A stretch of DNA of 64,000 nucleotides, from the NCBI GenBank assembly GCA_024743175.1, contig JANSXA010000001.1:186001-250000 (forward strand), in the 5' to 3' direction. This DNA comes from Pseudomonadaceae bacterium (GTDB lineage Bacteria > Pseudomonadota > Gammaproteobacteria > Pseudomonadales > Azotimanducaceae). Shown here piece by piece: positions 29,247 through 39,182 of the stretch. The position numbers and the translations under genes are program-made. Positions within the stretch are counted from its first letter, which is position 1. Each line of letters begins with the position of its first letter. A model generated the notes under the pieces. It was not told the DNA's origin and made no database searches. It saw only the letters and a list, made by a program, of their open reading frames with translations.

Positions 29247-30227
29247 CTAAAGTTTGACAACGCCGCGTCCGACCATCTGCCCCGCCAGAATCCGGTCTAT
29301 GCCATCTGACAGGGTGTCCAGTGTGAGAGACTCTTCCAGTTCTGACAGGTCTACCTGCCATTCCTGAGCGAGCCTCGTCCAGATACGGCTCTTTTCTGCC
29401 AAGGGCAGTTCTACGGAATCAACGCCCAACAGATTCACGTTGCGCAGCAGGAACGGCAGAACATTTGCCTGAAAATCAGCACCGGCAACCAGACCGCACG
29501 CAGCCAGGCTGCAGCCGTACTTCAGGCTTTTCACAGCGTTGAACAGAATGTCGCCTCCCACGGTATCGACTACGCCACCCCAGCGTTCTGCCAGCAGGGG
29601 TTTTCCAACACCTGCTGCTGCATCCTCGCGACTTAAGATGCTTGCAGCTCCGAGCGAATTGAGGAATTCATGTTGTTCAGGTTTGCCGGTGACAGCGGCA
29701 ACCTCGTAACCCAGATGTGCAAGCAGTTTAACAGCGACAGAGCCGACGCCTCCGGTTGCACCCGTAACCAGCACTGGACCTGAAGCGGGTGTCATACCAG
29801 CGTTGGTCAGCTTGTCAATACATTCGGCGGCAGTAAATCCGGCAGTGCCGAGCAACATACTGCTGTGCAGATTCAGTCCTTCCGGGCACCTGATAACCCA
29901 GTCGGCAGGCACGCGGATTCGCTCGGCAAACCCGCCTGGTGTATTCATACCGAGATCAAAACCAATGACAATCACCTCATCACCCGGTTTGAAATCAGAC
30001 GTGCTGCTCTCGAGGACAAAACCGGCGGCATCGATACCCGGTGTATGCGGGAAGTTTCTTGTTACACCGGGATTGCCCGTGGCAGACAAAGCATCTTTGT
30101 AATTCAGAGAAGAGTATTTCACTTCTATCATGACATCACCGGCAGGTAAGTCCGCTTCGTCCCGCTCAATGATGGAGCGGGTGAATGTCTTGTCGTTTTT
30201 CTCTATCCAGAATGCGGTGAATGCCAT
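29247..30227 (-). CDS. yhdH: YhdH/AcuI-family NADPH-dependent acrylyl-CoA reductase-like protein
   Basis: This 326-residue medium-chain dehydrogenase/reductase without catalytic zinc fits the YhdH/AcuI family. Signatures are SSLNYKDALSATG, GIDAAGFV, the Rossmann motif VTGATGGVGSVAV near residue 150 and WGGVVDTVGG. AcuI reduces acryloyl-CoA, a toxic intermediate of dimethylsulfoniopropionate breakdown, which would suit a marine bacterium. YhdH homologues are also general housekeeping reductases. The ATG at 30227 has AAGGAAGC upstream; a longer in-frame extension into sohB is not supported. Confidence 0.88.
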   Translation of the reverse strand: MAFTAFWIEKNDKTFTRSIIERDEADLPAGDVMIEVKYSSLNYKDALSATGNPGVTRNFPHTPGIDAAGFVLESSTSDFKPGDEVIVIGFDLGMNTPGGFAERIRVPADWVIRCPEGLNLHSSMLLGTAGFTAAECIDKLTNAGMTPASGPVLVTGATGGVGSVAVKLLAHLGYEVAAVTGKPEQHEFLNSLGAASILSREDAAAGVGKPLLAERWGGVVDTVGGDILFNAVKSLKYGCSLAACGLVAGADFQANVLPFLLRNVNLLGVDSVELPLAEKSRIWTRLAQEWQVDLSELEESLTLDTLSDGIDRILAGQMVGRGVVKL

Positions 30228-30282
30228 TTTTGCTTCCTTTTTCCCCTGTTGATTTTGTTGTGCAGGTCCTGTGGATACACAG

Positions 30283-31398
30283 TCAGTGCCTGCCCGGTGC
30301 GAACAGTCGGCCAACGTTGTCTACGAGAGTGTTGACCTTGCCAAGGATTTTGTCGATGGCTTTCTGGTGTTCGACCCATTGCACCTGATAAACCTCACGG
30401 TCTTCGCAACAACGTGTCAGATATTCATCGCTGGTCGCGAGTTCATCCACCAGCCCCAGACTCCTTGCGCGGCTGCCATACCAGGCTTCACCGGTGGCAA
30501 CAGTCTCAATATCCAGGTCGGGGCGGTTACCCACGACAAACTCCTGGAACAACGCATGCACATCTTCCAGTTCTTCGATGAATTTTTCACGCCCTTCTTC
30601 GGTGTTTTCGCCGAGGGTGGTCAAAGTGCGCTTATATTTACCCGCTGTGAGGATCTCCACATCAACATCATTTTTTTTCAGCAGTCGATGTACATTGGGT
30701 ATCTGCGCAACAACCCCTATAGATCCGATCAACGCAAAGGGTGCGGCAACAATTTTATTGGCGACGGCAGCCATTAGATAACCACCGCTGGCTGCGACGC
30801 GATCTACGGCAACGGTCAATGGTATGTTTCTGGCGCGGATACGGCTTAGCTGAGAGGCGGCAAAACCATAGCTGTGCACCATGCCACCGGGGCTTTCGAT
30901 ACAGATCACGATCTCATCTTCTGGTGTTGCCAGAGTCAACACCGCGCTTACTTCGGTGCGCAGGTGTTCCACTTCGGATGCGCTGACGTCACCTTCAAAA
31001 TGCAGCACAAAGACGTTACCGGTGCCCTGCTCACCCTCACTTTTAACTTCTTTCTCTACAACAGCTGGCGGCTCTGTTTTTTTTCTGGATTTCTGCTGAT
31101 CTTTGAGTGCCTGGATTTGTGCCTTCTGCTGCTCTTTGAGAGCGGCGGATTCAGCTTTGGCCTCCAGTTTGTGCTGTTTCTTCGCCGCATCCGGAGGTAA
31201 CAGCTGCTCTTCCATGGCGTGGCGCAGCTCGCGCAGTTTATTGTTCAATTTGGTCACCCGCAGATGACCGTGACTGTGGCCGTCACTGTTTGCCGCACGA
31301 CTACCGGCACTGGCGATAGCAGAAATGATCACCACAATAGCAATAACAATGGTCACCACCTGGGCCAGAAAGCCGAGATACTCAAATAAATAAGACAT
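30283..31398 (-). CDS. sohB: SohB, inner-membrane signal-peptide peptidase-like protease
   Basis: This 371-residue S49-family serine protease has one N-terminal membrane anchor (residues 10-30). A His-rich and then Lys/Gln-rich coiled-coil segment (40-115) leads to the catalytic domain. The nucleophile is the Ser in AASGGYLMA, and the candidate Lys is in TAGKYKRTLTTLG. ICIESPGGMVHSYG is the substrate-strand region. SohB is periplasmic, and its E. coli homologue suppresses htrA mutants. The yhdH ATG lies 55 bp after its stop on the same strand. Confidence 0.93.
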   Translation of the reverse strand: MSYLFEYLGFLAQVVTIVIAIVVIISAIASAGSRAANSDGHSHGHLRVTKLNNKLRELRHAMEEQLLPPDAAKKQHKLEAKAESAALKEQQKAQIQALKDQQKSRKKTEPPAVVEKEVKSEGEQGTGNVFVLHFEGDVSASEVEHLRTEVSAVLTLATPEDEIVICIESPGGMVHSYGFAASQLSRIRARNIPLTVAVDRVAASGGYLMAAVANKIVAAPFALIGSIGVVAQIPNVHRLLKKNDVDVEILTAGKYKRTLTTLGENTEEGREKFIEELEDVHALFQEFVVGNRPDLDIETVATGEAWYGSRARSLGLVDELATSDEYLTRCCEDREVYQVQWVEHQKAIDKILGKVNTLVDNVGRLFAPGRH

Positions 31399-31456
31399 AT
31401 AAGACTGCTGAATTCAAATAGCCCGCTACTGTATAGGCTGTGGGTTGATGGCGTCT

Positions 31457-31501
31457 ACCAGCTTTGCAGGTGCCAGCTTTGCAGGTACCAGCTTTGCTAA
31501 T
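31457..31501. repeat. Three tandem 15-bp repeats
   Basis: Three consecutive copies of (A/G)CCAGCTTTGCAGGT, the third diverging in its last five bases, sit in the 176-bp gap between sohB and the SCP2-like gene. The period of 15 bp keeps reading frame. The frame through them has no convincing start. Confidence 0.7.
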
Positions 31502-31574
31502 CTATCCGTTCGGAAACTTGACGCAAACGTCCTGCTGCCTTAAACAGTCAATTCACCCAGCCATTCGGTTTTCT

Positions 31575-31940
31575 ATGTTTTTATTGCAGCAACATCTGCA
31601 GCAGCACTTTAACGCGTCAGCCGTAGGCGAGCTGGATCTGCATGTTCGTTTTGACTGGCAGTCCGGCTGTGTCGATGCGCATATTGGATCGGACACACTG
31701 AGCTGGCTTGATGCTGAATCCAGAGCCGGGGCGGATCCGGAATTGACGCTTTATTTCAGTGACGAGCAAAGTGCGCTGGATGTTTTTAATGGACAACGGA
31801 GTCCAATTGACGCCTTCATGCACGGAGATTTTCGCAGCAGCGGTTACATCATATGGACTTTTGCTCTGCTGCGTATTTTTGCCGCATCCGCTCCAGAAGC
31901 ACCTGAAAACTCTACTTCATCCGCATCAGAAACTGACTAG
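31575..31940 (+). CDS. SCP2-like sterol/lipid-binding domain protein
   Basis: This small protein (121 residues from the ATG at 31575) has the pattern of an SCP2 domain. It begins with LLQQHLQQHFNAS, continues with alternating strands including LDLHVRFDW and LTLYFSDEQSALDVFNG, and ends with PIDAFMHGDFRSSGYIIW. Such domains bind lipids or isoprenoid intermediates, and the UbiJ family uses one in ubiquinone synthesis. No clear ribosome-binding site is visible. Its stop overlaps the convergent nudC stop by four bases. Confidence 0.6.
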   Translation: MFLLQQHLQQHFNASAVGELDLHVRFDWQSGCVDAHIGSDTLSWLDAESRAGADPELTLYFSDEQSALDVFNGQRSPIDAFMHGDFRSSGYIIWTFALLRIFAASAPEAPENSTSSASETD

Positions 31941-32773
31941 TCCTGCCTGCGACGACGCATGAATTCTTCGATAAGCCATCCGGAAATGGCTGTTCTGGGC
32001 GGCGTCTGCGGCAGGTTGTCCGGCGTGAACCATTGTGCATCTGCAATCTCGTCAGCCTGGCAGACAATGTCGCCACCGGCGTATTCAGCATGGAAGCCCA
32101 ACATCAGAGAATTGGGGAACGGCCAGCTCTGAGAACCGAAATATTCCAGGTTGGAAACGCGGATGCCTACTTCTTCAAACACCTCTCTATGCACGGTCTG
32201 TTCGATGGACTCTCCAGCCTCCACAAACCCGGCCAGCGTACTGTACATGCCATTGGGCCAACCGATGTTACGTGCCAGCAGCATCTCCTCACCCCGGGTG
32301 ACCAGCACAATTATACTGGGTGACAAGCGTGGATAATTGATCAGACGGCATTTCGGGCATTGCTTGGCACGGTCATTGGGATGATCTTCCATCGGGATAC
32401 CACACCGCCCGCAGAACTGATGGGTTTCGTGCCATTCGATGACCTGTTGTGCACGACCTGCGAGATAGAACAACGAAGCTGATGTGCGTCCAAGTAATCC
32501 TCGCAAGGCTGTTGTCTGGAATCCCTCGGTGAGCTGACCATCGGCAGACAGCGCAAAGCAGGGCCGATCTCCATAATGTCCCAGAAAGTGCTTGCTTGAA
32601 GTTTCCATATCGAACCAGCGGAAGTCATCTGCCGTTGTGGGTTCCGGCACGCCTTGAACTGATTTGACAATCAACTCTCCGCGTTGAAACACGAAGTACC
32701 AGGCATCACCGTGGTCCGCGCCGTCTGGCTCTATGTGTGATGGTAGAAATTCATCTGGATCATGTGGCCACAT
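31937..32773 (-). CDS. nudC: NudC, NAD(+) diphosphatase / mRNA NAD-decapping hydrolase
   Basis: NudC hydrolyses NADH to NMNH and AMP and can remove NAD caps from RNA 5' ends. Residues 119-140 hold the four-Cys zinc ribbon (FCGRCG and CPKC). The Nudix box is GFVEAGESIEQTVHREVFEEVG near residue 180. The SQSWPFPNSLMLGF motif that marks the NudC subfamily follows. The length of 278 is slightly above E. coli NudC (257). Confidence 0.95.
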   Translation of the reverse strand: MWPHDPDEFLPSHIEPDGADHGDAWYFVFQRGELIVKSVQGVPEPTTADDFRWFDMETSSKHFLGHYGDRPCFALSADGQLTEGFQTTALRGLLGRTSASLFYLAGRAQQVIEWHETHQFCGRCGIPMEDHPNDRAKQCPKCRLINYPRLSPSIIVLVTRGEEMLLARNIGWPNGMYSTLAGFVEAGESIEQTVHREVFEEVGIRVSNLEYFGSQSWPFPNSLMLGFHAEYAGGDIVCQADEIADAQWFTPDNLPQTPPRTAISGWLIEEFMRRRRQD

Positions 32774-32913
32774 GACATCTCTCCTCTAGCAAAAAGGCAA
32801 AACTACCACATCTGCAATAACCCCTCCTACACTGTTCAAATAAGCCGGCTGGATTTTTTCAGCTACGCCAGCGAAGAGGCGGGAAAAGTTTGCGTGCAGT
32901 TTCTGCCGTTAAT

Positions 32914-33627
32914 CTACTCAGCCGACCCGCTGCGCCATATGGGATGCCCACCGGACTTGATGCTGAGCATATCGAGATAAGCATCATGTGCGGCTACCTC
33001 CTCATTAGTGGCTCGCACCACGCGCAGCCCGTCAGCACTCAGCCGTTGAGGGGCAGATACCACAGCAGTATCTGCATTGTTTGAGCCCTGTGCCCCACCG
33101 AACAGGTGCGTCTGCCCGCCAGTCATTAACAGATAGACGTCTGCCAGTATTTCGGCATCCAGCAAGGCACCGTGTAATTCGCGATGTGTGTTGTCTACCT
33201 CGTATCGTCGGCATAACGCATCAAGGTTATTTTTCTGTCCGGGATGTTTGCTGCGGGCCAGTGCCAGGCTGTCCTTGACGCGACAGATTTTTGCGGTCAG
33301 CGGTGTACCAGGAAGCCGCTTGAACTCGCTGTCCATAAAGCCAACATCAAAGGCAGCATTGTGGATCACCAGTTCAGCACCTTTAATGAAATCGATGAAT
33401 TCGGCACAGATATCGGCAAACAGAGGTTTGTCCCGCAGGAACGCCCGTGTGATCCCGTGTACTTCCAACGCGCCTTCATCAATGTCTCTTTCAGGATTGA
33501 TGTATTGGTGGAAATGTCTGCCGGTAAGCCTTCGGTTAACGACTTCCACCGCACCAATTTCGATGATGCGATGACCCAATTCCGGCTCGAGCCCGGTGGT
33601 TTCTGTATCAAGTACAATCTGCCTCAT
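32914..33627 (-). CDS. dnaQ: DnaQ, DNA polymerase III epsilon subunit (3'-5' exonuclease)
   Basis: This is the proofreading subunit of the replicative polymerase. The DEDDh residues are visible: VLDTETTGLEP, HNAAFDVGFMD, and HRELHGALLDAEILADVY. A beta-clamp-binding motif, QTHLFGG, follows the exonuclease domain near residue 176. A C-terminal tail presumably contacts the alpha subunit. The start at 33627 has AGGA upstream, giving 237 residues. It is the third gene after the methyltransferase and rnhA on one strand; in E. coli rnhA and dnaQ are divergent. Confidence 0.95.
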   Translation of the reverse strand: MRQIVLDTETTGLEPELGHRIIEIGAVEVVNRRLTGRHFHQYINPERDIDEGALEVHGITRAFLRDKPLFADICAEFIDFIKGAELVIHNAAFDVGFMDSEFKRLPGTPLTAKICRVKDSLALARSKHPGQKNNLDALCRRYEVDNTHRELHGALLDAEILADVYLLMTGGQTHLFGGAQGSNNADTAVVSAPQRLSADGLRVVRATNEEVAAHDAYLDMLSIKSGGHPIWRSGSAE

Positions 33628-33658
33628 CGAAGCATCCTGCTTTGTTCCCTGCCCTGGC

Positions 33659-34117
33659 TCATTGCGACTGATGGCCTGCCAGCAGTTCATCTATTGCATC
33701 GTTGGCAGCCTGATCAACCTGTTCGTTTTCCGGATGCCCGCTGTGGCCTTTTACCCAATGCCACTCGACTGTGTGATCGGCTAAGGCAGCATCAAGCTGT
33801 TGCCACAGCTCTTTGTTTTTCACCGGCTGCCGGGACGCTGTTTTCCAGCCATTACGCTTCCATCCATTAATCCACTGGGTGATACCCTGACGCACGTACT
33901 GTGAGTCGGTTGTCAGCGATACTCTGCTCGCCTGTTTGAGTGCCTGCAGGCCTTCAATAGCTGCCATGAGTTCCATGCGATTGTTGGTGGTATTCATCAC
34001 CCCACCTTTAATGACTTTTTCATTGCCCGCAGATCTCAACAAGGCTGCCCATCCTCCGGGACCGGGGTTGCCTCGACAGGCACCGTCGGTAAATATCTCT
34101 ACAAAGTTCTGTTTCAA
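33659..34117 (-). CDS. rnhA: RnhA, ribonuclease HI
   Basis: RnhA degrades the RNA strand of RNA-DNA hybrids. The four catalytic acids are in [11 protein letters not shown] (Asp 10), NNRMELMAA (Glu), [10 protein letters not shown] (Asp) and [10 protein letters not shown] (Asp). The basic handle region [20 protein letters not shown] is present. The length of 152 residues is standard. Its start overlaps the end of the upstream methyltransferase gene by four bases, indicating coupling. Confidence 0.97.
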   Translation of the reverse strand: MKQNFVEIFTDGACRGNPGPGGWAALLRSAGNEKVIKGGVMNTTNNRMELMAAIEGLQALKQASRVSLTTDSQYVRQGITQWINGWKRNGWKTASRQPVKNKELWQQLDAALADHTVEWHWVKGHSGHPENEQVDQAANDAIDELLAGHQSQ

Positions 34118-35019
34118 GGTTTGATTCTTCGCCAGCTCGATACGCTAGGATAAGCGACAGGGGCTAAAGCATGGTGACTTTTTTTACTCAGGCGTTGTGG
34201 TTTCATCGGTACGGCCTGTTTTACCGCACTCACCAGCAACAGGCCCGCGAACGGTAAATTCAGCCTGGCCGTACTTTGTTTATTACCCTGGTCGTACTTT
34301 TCCAATAGCGGCAGGTCCAACTTCTTCAACAGGCGGGAAAACGGCAGGCCGTAGCCGCAGTACAGTGGCCGTACGTCCAACTCGTAACCCAGGAGGGTAA
34401 GCCAGTCGAAAAGGCGTAGCGGATTAACAAGCTGTTGCCCGCTCAAAACATCTTTAAACACCCGTGCATAGAGCCTGCGGACACCCATCATGCTCATGGG
34501 GTTAAAGCCACTGATCAGGAGCCGACCACCTGGTGCCAGCACACGAGTCACTTCGCGCAGCGCAACCCGTGGATCGGCAGTATCTTCCAGCGCGTGATGC
34601 AGAACAAATGCGTCAATTGAATTTGATTTGAAAGGCAGCGCTTCAAGACGACCGCCTAAACTGGCGATATCGCTCTGGCCGCGCTGCACACTCTGCTGCA
34701 GGAAGCAGGAATGTCGCACCATACATCGCTGCAAGGCGTTGGCACTGGCCGGGTGTTCGCCCGCCCAGATAATAACGTCCCCATGCAGGCGACGCACAAA
34801 TGGTGCCATGGCGACGGCTTCAAAGGCTAAAGTTTCCTGCCCCAGTGGCGAGTCCCAGAGGTGGTTCTTCAATCGATTCGGTGTGTCATCGTTATCTGCG
34901 TCACATTGAGGAGTCGGTTTGGTTGCCAATGGTTTTACATTCCGCCAAAGTGAAGAGAAATCTAAGTGTCCGGCCGCAGGCGTTTCAAGTAAGCGCGATA
35001 CTGAAAAAGAGCCATACAT
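34114..35019 (-). CDS. Class I SAM-dependent methyltransferase, YafS-like
   Basis: This 301-residue protein has a methyltransferase core. A weakly conserved motif I region is followed by [41 protein letters not shown] (written in the usual motif IV/post-II order), then [18 protein letters not shown]. Synteny with rnhA and dnaQ matches E. coli yafS. The substrate is unknown. The canonical glycine-rich SAM loop is atypical ([14 protein letters not shown]), so SAM binding may be modified. Confidence 0.82.
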   Translation of the reverse strand: MYGSFSVSRLLETPAAGHLDFSSLWRNVKPLATKPTPQCDADNDDTPNRLKNHLWDSPLGQETLAFEAVAMAPFVRRLHGDVIIWAGEHPASANALQRCMVRHSCFLQQSVQRGQSDIASLGGRLEALPFKSNSIDAFVLHHALEDTADPRVALREVTRVLAPGGRLLISGFNPMSMMGVRRLYARVFKDVLSGQQLVNPLRLFDWLTLLGYELDVRPLYCGYGLPFSRLLKKLDLPLLEKYDQGNKQSTARLNLPFAGLLLVSAVKQAVPMKPQRLSKKSHHALAPVAYPSVSSWRRIKP

Positions 35020-35105
35020 AAACGCTGGATTTGAGGGAAGTTTGCCACAGGCAGTATGTCTTCGGCAAAAAAACCATTTTCTATGGACTTGAAAGGCAAA
35101 ATCTA

Positions 35106-36713
35106 GTGAATCTCACCTGCAAAAATAAGGCTGGGACAATAACAGCCAGTCAGGTTGCAGTCTGCAAGCTGGGCCTGCTCGGCCTTCTGGGTGCTTTGTT
35201 GGCCGCCAGTTGTCAGATGACACCACACGTCCGGAATCTGCCTGTAGTGGCCGATGAGACACCTGTAGAGCAACATCAAGCCCAGCTGAGGGTTGAGCCG
35301 ACAATCGCTCTTGCGGGCGCTCAGGCTGCCCTGAGCTCGGATTTGTCCGCAGCCCCGGTACGATCTCCTGCGCCACCGCCGGAACCAGACCTGTGGCGCG
35401 ATATGCGAGCGCACATGCATCTGGATCTATATCTGGATCATCCCCGTGTGCAACAGGAGTTGCGCTGGTTAAAGCGCCATCCAACCTATTTGAAACGCTT
35501 GCAGCCGCGGTTGCAGAATTACCTGCCTTTTCTTTACAGCCAGACCCAATTGCGCAGTTTACCTGCTGAATTAGCCCTGTTACCCATTGTAGAAAGCGCA
35601 TTGGACACGTTTGCGTTTTCTCACGGCGGTGCTGCTGGTCCGTGGCAGTTTGTGCGCGGGACGGCACGCCAGTACGGTCTGGAGATAAATGACTGGTACG
35701 ATGGCCGTCGTGACGTTGTCGCTTCGACGCAGGCGGCGCTGGACTATCTCACCTATCTGAACAAGCGGTTCGATGACTGGTATCTGGCCTTAGCGGGTTA
35801 TAACGCCGGACAAGGAAACGTGTCGCGGGCACAACGTAAAAATCCAGGTGCCGGTTTCTTTGATCTGCGCCTGCCCAAAGAGACTCAGGCTTATGTGCCT
35901 CGGTTGCTGGCGCTCAGCGCAGTGATCAAAGATCCCGAGCGTTTTGGTATCACGTTGCCAAAAGTTGAGCCGAGGACAACTTTTCACAGCCTGAACACAC
36001 ATGGGCAGTTCCAGCTGACAAAGCTCAGCGAAGTGCTGGAGCTGGACATGGATGAAATCTATCGCTGGAATCCATCGTTGAATCAATGGGCGACACCTCC
36101 AAAAGGGCCGCACCGCCTGATCGTTCCTGCTGCGATTGATCCAGTCATTGCACAACATAAAATTGACGCGATCCCTGCGCAGGAGCGCGTGGACTGGCAG
36201 GAAATAAAAGTAAAATCCGGGGATACCCTCAGTCAGATCGCACGTCGCCATGGTACCGATGTAACGTCTTTGCGGATGGCGAACAACTTACGTGGCTCAA
36301 CCATCCGGGCAGGCAAGAAGCTGCTGATACCGAAACATGCAGCCGCGTTGAAAACGACACCTCGCAGTGCCAAAGGCGAGGTTGATTATGTTGTCGCGTC
36401 AGGCGACTCGTTGTGGACTATTGCACGCAAGCACAATGTCGACATGATAAAACTCATGCGCAACAACCATTTGGGCCCGAAAGATACCTTAGCTGTAGGC
36501 AAGACGTTGAAAATTCCGGGCGTTTCCGGCCAAACGCGAAAAGTGACTCGGAAGGTGCACTACAAGGTCCGAAGTGGCGACTCGCTGGCGAAGATAGCCG
36601 GTAAGTTTAATGTGTCGATTAATCAGATTGCCAACTGGAACAAGCTGGATAAAGCCCGTTACCTGCAGCCTGGTCAGCCGCTGCAACTTTACGTCAATGT
36701 AGTTGGCGGCTGA
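35106..36713 (+). CDS. mltD: MltD, membrane-bound lytic murein transglycosylase with three LysM repeats
   Basis: MltD cleaves peptidoglycan glycan strands, forming 1,6-anhydro ends. A lipoprotein signal ends in LLAASC, so the protein is probably lipid-anchored. The SLT domain contains the catalytic Glu in LLPIVESALDTFAFS, then GAAGPWQF and AGYNAGQGNV. Three LysM domains follow (IKVKSGDTLSQIARRHG, YVVASGDSLWTIARKHN, YKVRSGDSLAKIAGKFN). I prefer GTG at 35106 (535 residues), which has GAAAGG upstream and places a normal signal sequence first. A TTG at 35031 would add 25 residues. Confidence 0.92.
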   Translation: MNLTCKNKAGTITASQVAVCKLGLLGLLGALLAASCQMTPHVRNLPVVADETPVEQHQAQLRVEPTIALAGAQAALSSDLSAAPVRSPAPPPEPDLWRDMRAHMHLDLYLDHPRVQQELRWLKRHPTYLKRLQPRLQNYLPFLYSQTQLRSLPAELALLPIVESALDTFAFSHGGAAGPWQFVRGTARQYGLEINDWYDGRRDVVASTQAALDYLTYLNKRFDDWYLALAGYNAGQGNVSRAQRKNPGAGFFDLRLPKETQAYVPRLLALSAVIKDPERFGITLPKVEPRTTFHSLNTHGQFQLTKLSEVLELDMDEIYRWNPSLNQWATPPKGPHRLIVPAAIDPVIAQHKIDAIPAQERVDWQEIKVKSGDTLSQIARRHGTDVTSLRMANNLRGSTIRAGKKLLIPKHAAALKTTPRSAKGEVDYVVASGDSLWTIARKHNVDMIKLMRNNHLGPKDTLAVGKTLKIPGVSGQTRKVTRKVHYKVRSGDSLAKIAGKFNVSINQIANWNKLDKARYLQPGQPLQLYVNVVGG

Positions 36714-36732
36714 GGCGCTCGACGGATTGATA

Positions 36733-38646
36733 TCAGCCTGCGGGCTGTGTAACACCCAGTTGCGTTCTTGCGGCTTCAAAGAATCCCTGAAAATCCAGCC
36801 GAGCTGCTCGATTTTCGGCAACCTGACGCAGCTGCTCAATCTCCGCTTCTGCTGTTGTACTGGGGTCTCCCTGAATTACCCGGGTAACCGTAATTAATGC
36901 GGCACCATCTGGCAGATCTGACATGCCCACCGATTTTTTCCCCGGCAACGGACGCGCAAGATCGAAGGCAGCTTCGAGCACTGAATTAGGGATGTTCTGG
37001 TTGCTGTTAGCGCGTGCAGCCAACTCAAACGTCTGCCAGCGGCTGCCAAGGTCACGGGCGATTTCGGTAACACTCTCACCCGCGGTCAGGCGTTGTATTC
37101 CCTCCGCCTTTGCAGCTTCTATCGCAGCCAGCGCCTGTTCCCGAACCAGCTCGTCGCGAATCTCATCGGCAACCTGGTCCAGCGGCACGGGCTCAGGCTC
37201 GTGTTGCTTATCAACGCGCACAACGACAATCTGAGTATCATTCAATTCAATGGCGTCGCTATTGGTGCCTTCAAGAACGTCATTGCTGAACAGCACCGAG
37301 GTCACCTTTGGATCATTCAGTAAAGGATCTTCGCTGGCCCCAGCCTGACTGACGCCGGCTACTTTTGTGACCGCCAAGCCCATCGTTGCGGCTGTGTTAT
37401 CCAAAGAGAAACGTTCGTCGTATGCGGCTCGTTCCAGTTCCAGGGCTTTGTCGATAAACAGATCCTGGGCCTGCATTTCGCGCAATCTCGCAGTCAGCTG
37501 ATCCTGCATGGTGTCGAACTCCGGATATTCGGGTACAACAACACTTTTGAGTTTGATGAGGTGATAGCCGAAATTCGTAAGCACGGGTTCTGAAACATCA
37601 CCGGGTGCCTGCAGATCCCATAAAGCGGTTTCGAAGGCCGGGTCGAATATGCCTTTGCCTGCGGGTCCCAGATCACCACCAGCGGCGGCAGATCCCGCAT
37701 CGTCACTGTATTGTTTTGCCAGCTCAGAAAAATCTTCTCCAGCAGCGATACGGCTCTGAATGTCTTCAATCGCTGCAAGCGCTTCGGCGTCACTGCGGTC
37801 CTGATCAATCTGGATCAGGATATGGGCACTGTCGCGCTGCTCGTCAGCCAGGGCGAGCTGGCGCTCGTCTTCGTACAAACTCAGTAGTTGTGCTTCGGTG
37901 ACCTCAATTGAGCTGTCATCAATCAGGTCCTGGGCACTCATCTGCAGATAACTGACGTCAACGGTAAGTGGCGTCATGTAATTGCTCTGATTCTCGTTAT
38001 AGCGCAGGGTGATGTCTTCTTCGCTGATCTCGATACCTTTACTGAAGTTCTCCACTGTCAGAGGCAGGTAAGCTATATCGCGACGCTGGGAGATGATTCT
38101 AACAATTTCCGCAAGTTCCCAATCAGGCATACTGACGGACCCGTAAAGTCCTGACTGCAGAGTTTCTGCGCTCAGCGCATTGCTGAATTCGGCAACAAAG
38201 GATAACGGGGTGTAACCCAGTGCTCGCAGCTGTTGACGATAAATTGCTTCATTGAATTGACCGTCAACCTGATAGGCCGGACTGTTGATTAACTCTTCGT
38301 TAACAGTTTCCGGCGCAACTGCAATTCCCAGTTCATCAGTGGCCTGATACAGAATCTGGCGATTAATCAGCTGTTGTAGAACATATTCCTGCAGCTGCAA
38401 TCGATCTATATTACTGGGGTCAAAATCAGGACCCATCTGGCTCAGCAGTCGCTGCCGTTCACGCTCAGTCTCTGTAGCCAGCTGATTCTGGGTAATGGAA
38501 TAACTGCCTACCTGTGCAAGTTCAGGGTCGCCACCCGTAAACAGGTTGGTAGCGCCAAATCCGAATAACGTCAGTACCACAATAATCGCACCAACCAGTA
38601 TCTTAAAACCGGTGCCCTGGGTCTGATCTCTGAGTTTCTGCAGCAT
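36733..38646 (-). CDS. ppiD: PpiD, periplasmic peptidyl-prolyl isomerase-like chaperone
   Basis: This 637-residue inner-membrane-anchored periplasmic chaperone is associated with the Sec translocon. One transmembrane helix (residues 15-35, ILVGAIIVVLTLFGFGAT) precedes a SurA-like N-terminal chaperone region. A parvulin domain lies around residues 270-365 (AHILIQID, FSELAKQYSDDAGSAAAGGDLG, GYHLIKL). A second rotamase-like region follows near the C-terminus. Placement after hupB and lon is conserved in gammaproteobacteria. A strong terminator separates it from hupB, so it has its own promoter. Confidence 0.95.
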   Translation of the reverse strand: MLQKLRDQTQGTGFKILVGAIIVVLTLFGFGATNLFTGGDPELAQVGSYSITQNQLATETERERQRLLSQMGPDFDPSNIDRLQLQEYVLQQLINRQILYQATDELGIAVAPETVNEELINSPAYQVDGQFNEAIYRQQLRALGYTPLSFVAEFSNALSAETLQSGLYGSVSMPDWELAEIVRIISQRRDIAYLPLTVENFSKGIEISEEDITLRYNENQSNYMTPLTVDVSYLQMSAQDLIDDSSIEVTEAQLLSLYEDERQLALADEQRDSAHILIQIDQDRSDAEALAAIEDIQSRIAAGEDFSELAKQYSDDAGSAAAGGDLGPAGKGIFDPAFETALWDLQAPGDVSEPVLTNFGYHLIKLKSVVVPEYPEFDTMQDQLTARLREMQAQDLFIDKALELERAAYDERFSLDNTAATMGLAVTKVAGVSQAGASEDPLLNDPKVTSVLFSNDVLEGTNSDAIELNDTQIVVVRVDKQHEPEPVPLDQVADEIRDELVREQALAAIEAAKAEGIQRLTAGESVTEIARDLGSRWQTFELAARANSNQNIPNSVLEAAFDLARPLPGKKSVGMSDLPDGAALITVTRVIQGDPSTTAEAEIEQLRQVAENRAARLDFQGFFEAARTQLGVTQPAG

Positions 38647-38667
38647 GATCTTCTCAATACATCTTAC

Positions 38668-38693
38668 AAAAAACGGGGCGCCTAAGCGCCCCG
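38668..38693 (-). terminator. Intrinsic terminator of hupB
   Basis: CGGGGCGC (38674-38681) pairs with GCGCCCCG (38686-38693) around a 4-base loop. On the minus strand the stem is followed by six T residues (38673-38668). It lies between the hupB stop and the ppiD start and so separates the two genes. Confidence 0.88.
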
Positions 38694-38739
38694 CTACATT
38701 TCCGGCGCAATTCTAGCGCCTTTAAGACAGTCTCGCGAC

Positions 38740-39012
38740 CTAGTTGAGTGCGTCTTTCAGTGCTTTACCAGGTTTGAACGCGGGTACTTTGGCGGCTGCT
38801 ATCTGGATCTCAGCGCCTGTTTGTGGATTGCGGCCGGTGCGCGCTGCGCGCTCCCGAACCAGGAAAGTACCGAAACCAACCAACGATACCGGATCTGCAT
38901 CTTTCAACGAGTCAGTAATTGCGTCGATCGCGGCGTCCAACGCACGACCTGCAGCCGCTTTGGATATATCTGATGATTCCGCGATGCGGTCAATCAACTC
39001 TGCTTTATTCAC
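38740..39012 (-). CDS. hupB: HU beta-type DNA-binding protein
   Basis: This is a 90-residue nucleoid protein of the HU family. [11 protein letters not shown], the strand-turn [25 protein letters not shown], and [22 protein letters not shown] are all standard. The start is GTG at 39012 with GAGGGG upstream. The gene follows lon on the same strand, the order found in E. coli. Confidence 0.96.
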   Translation of the reverse strand: MNKAELIDRIAESSDISKAAAGRALDAAIDAITDSLKDADPVSLVGFGTFLVRERAARTGRNPQTGAEIQIAAAKVPAFKPGKALKDALN

Positions 39013-39182
39013 ATTAAGCCCCTCTTGTGTATTGCTCAGCGGGTATTTGCTAAATACCGACAATGCGCGAATCTGCGCAGCAACATTATTTACTCTAGAT
39101 TCAAAACCCTTGCGGGATTCGCCGTTTTATACCAACACCCCGCGGAGGGCGCAAGCGCCTGAAAGCCTTATTTTACCTGCAT

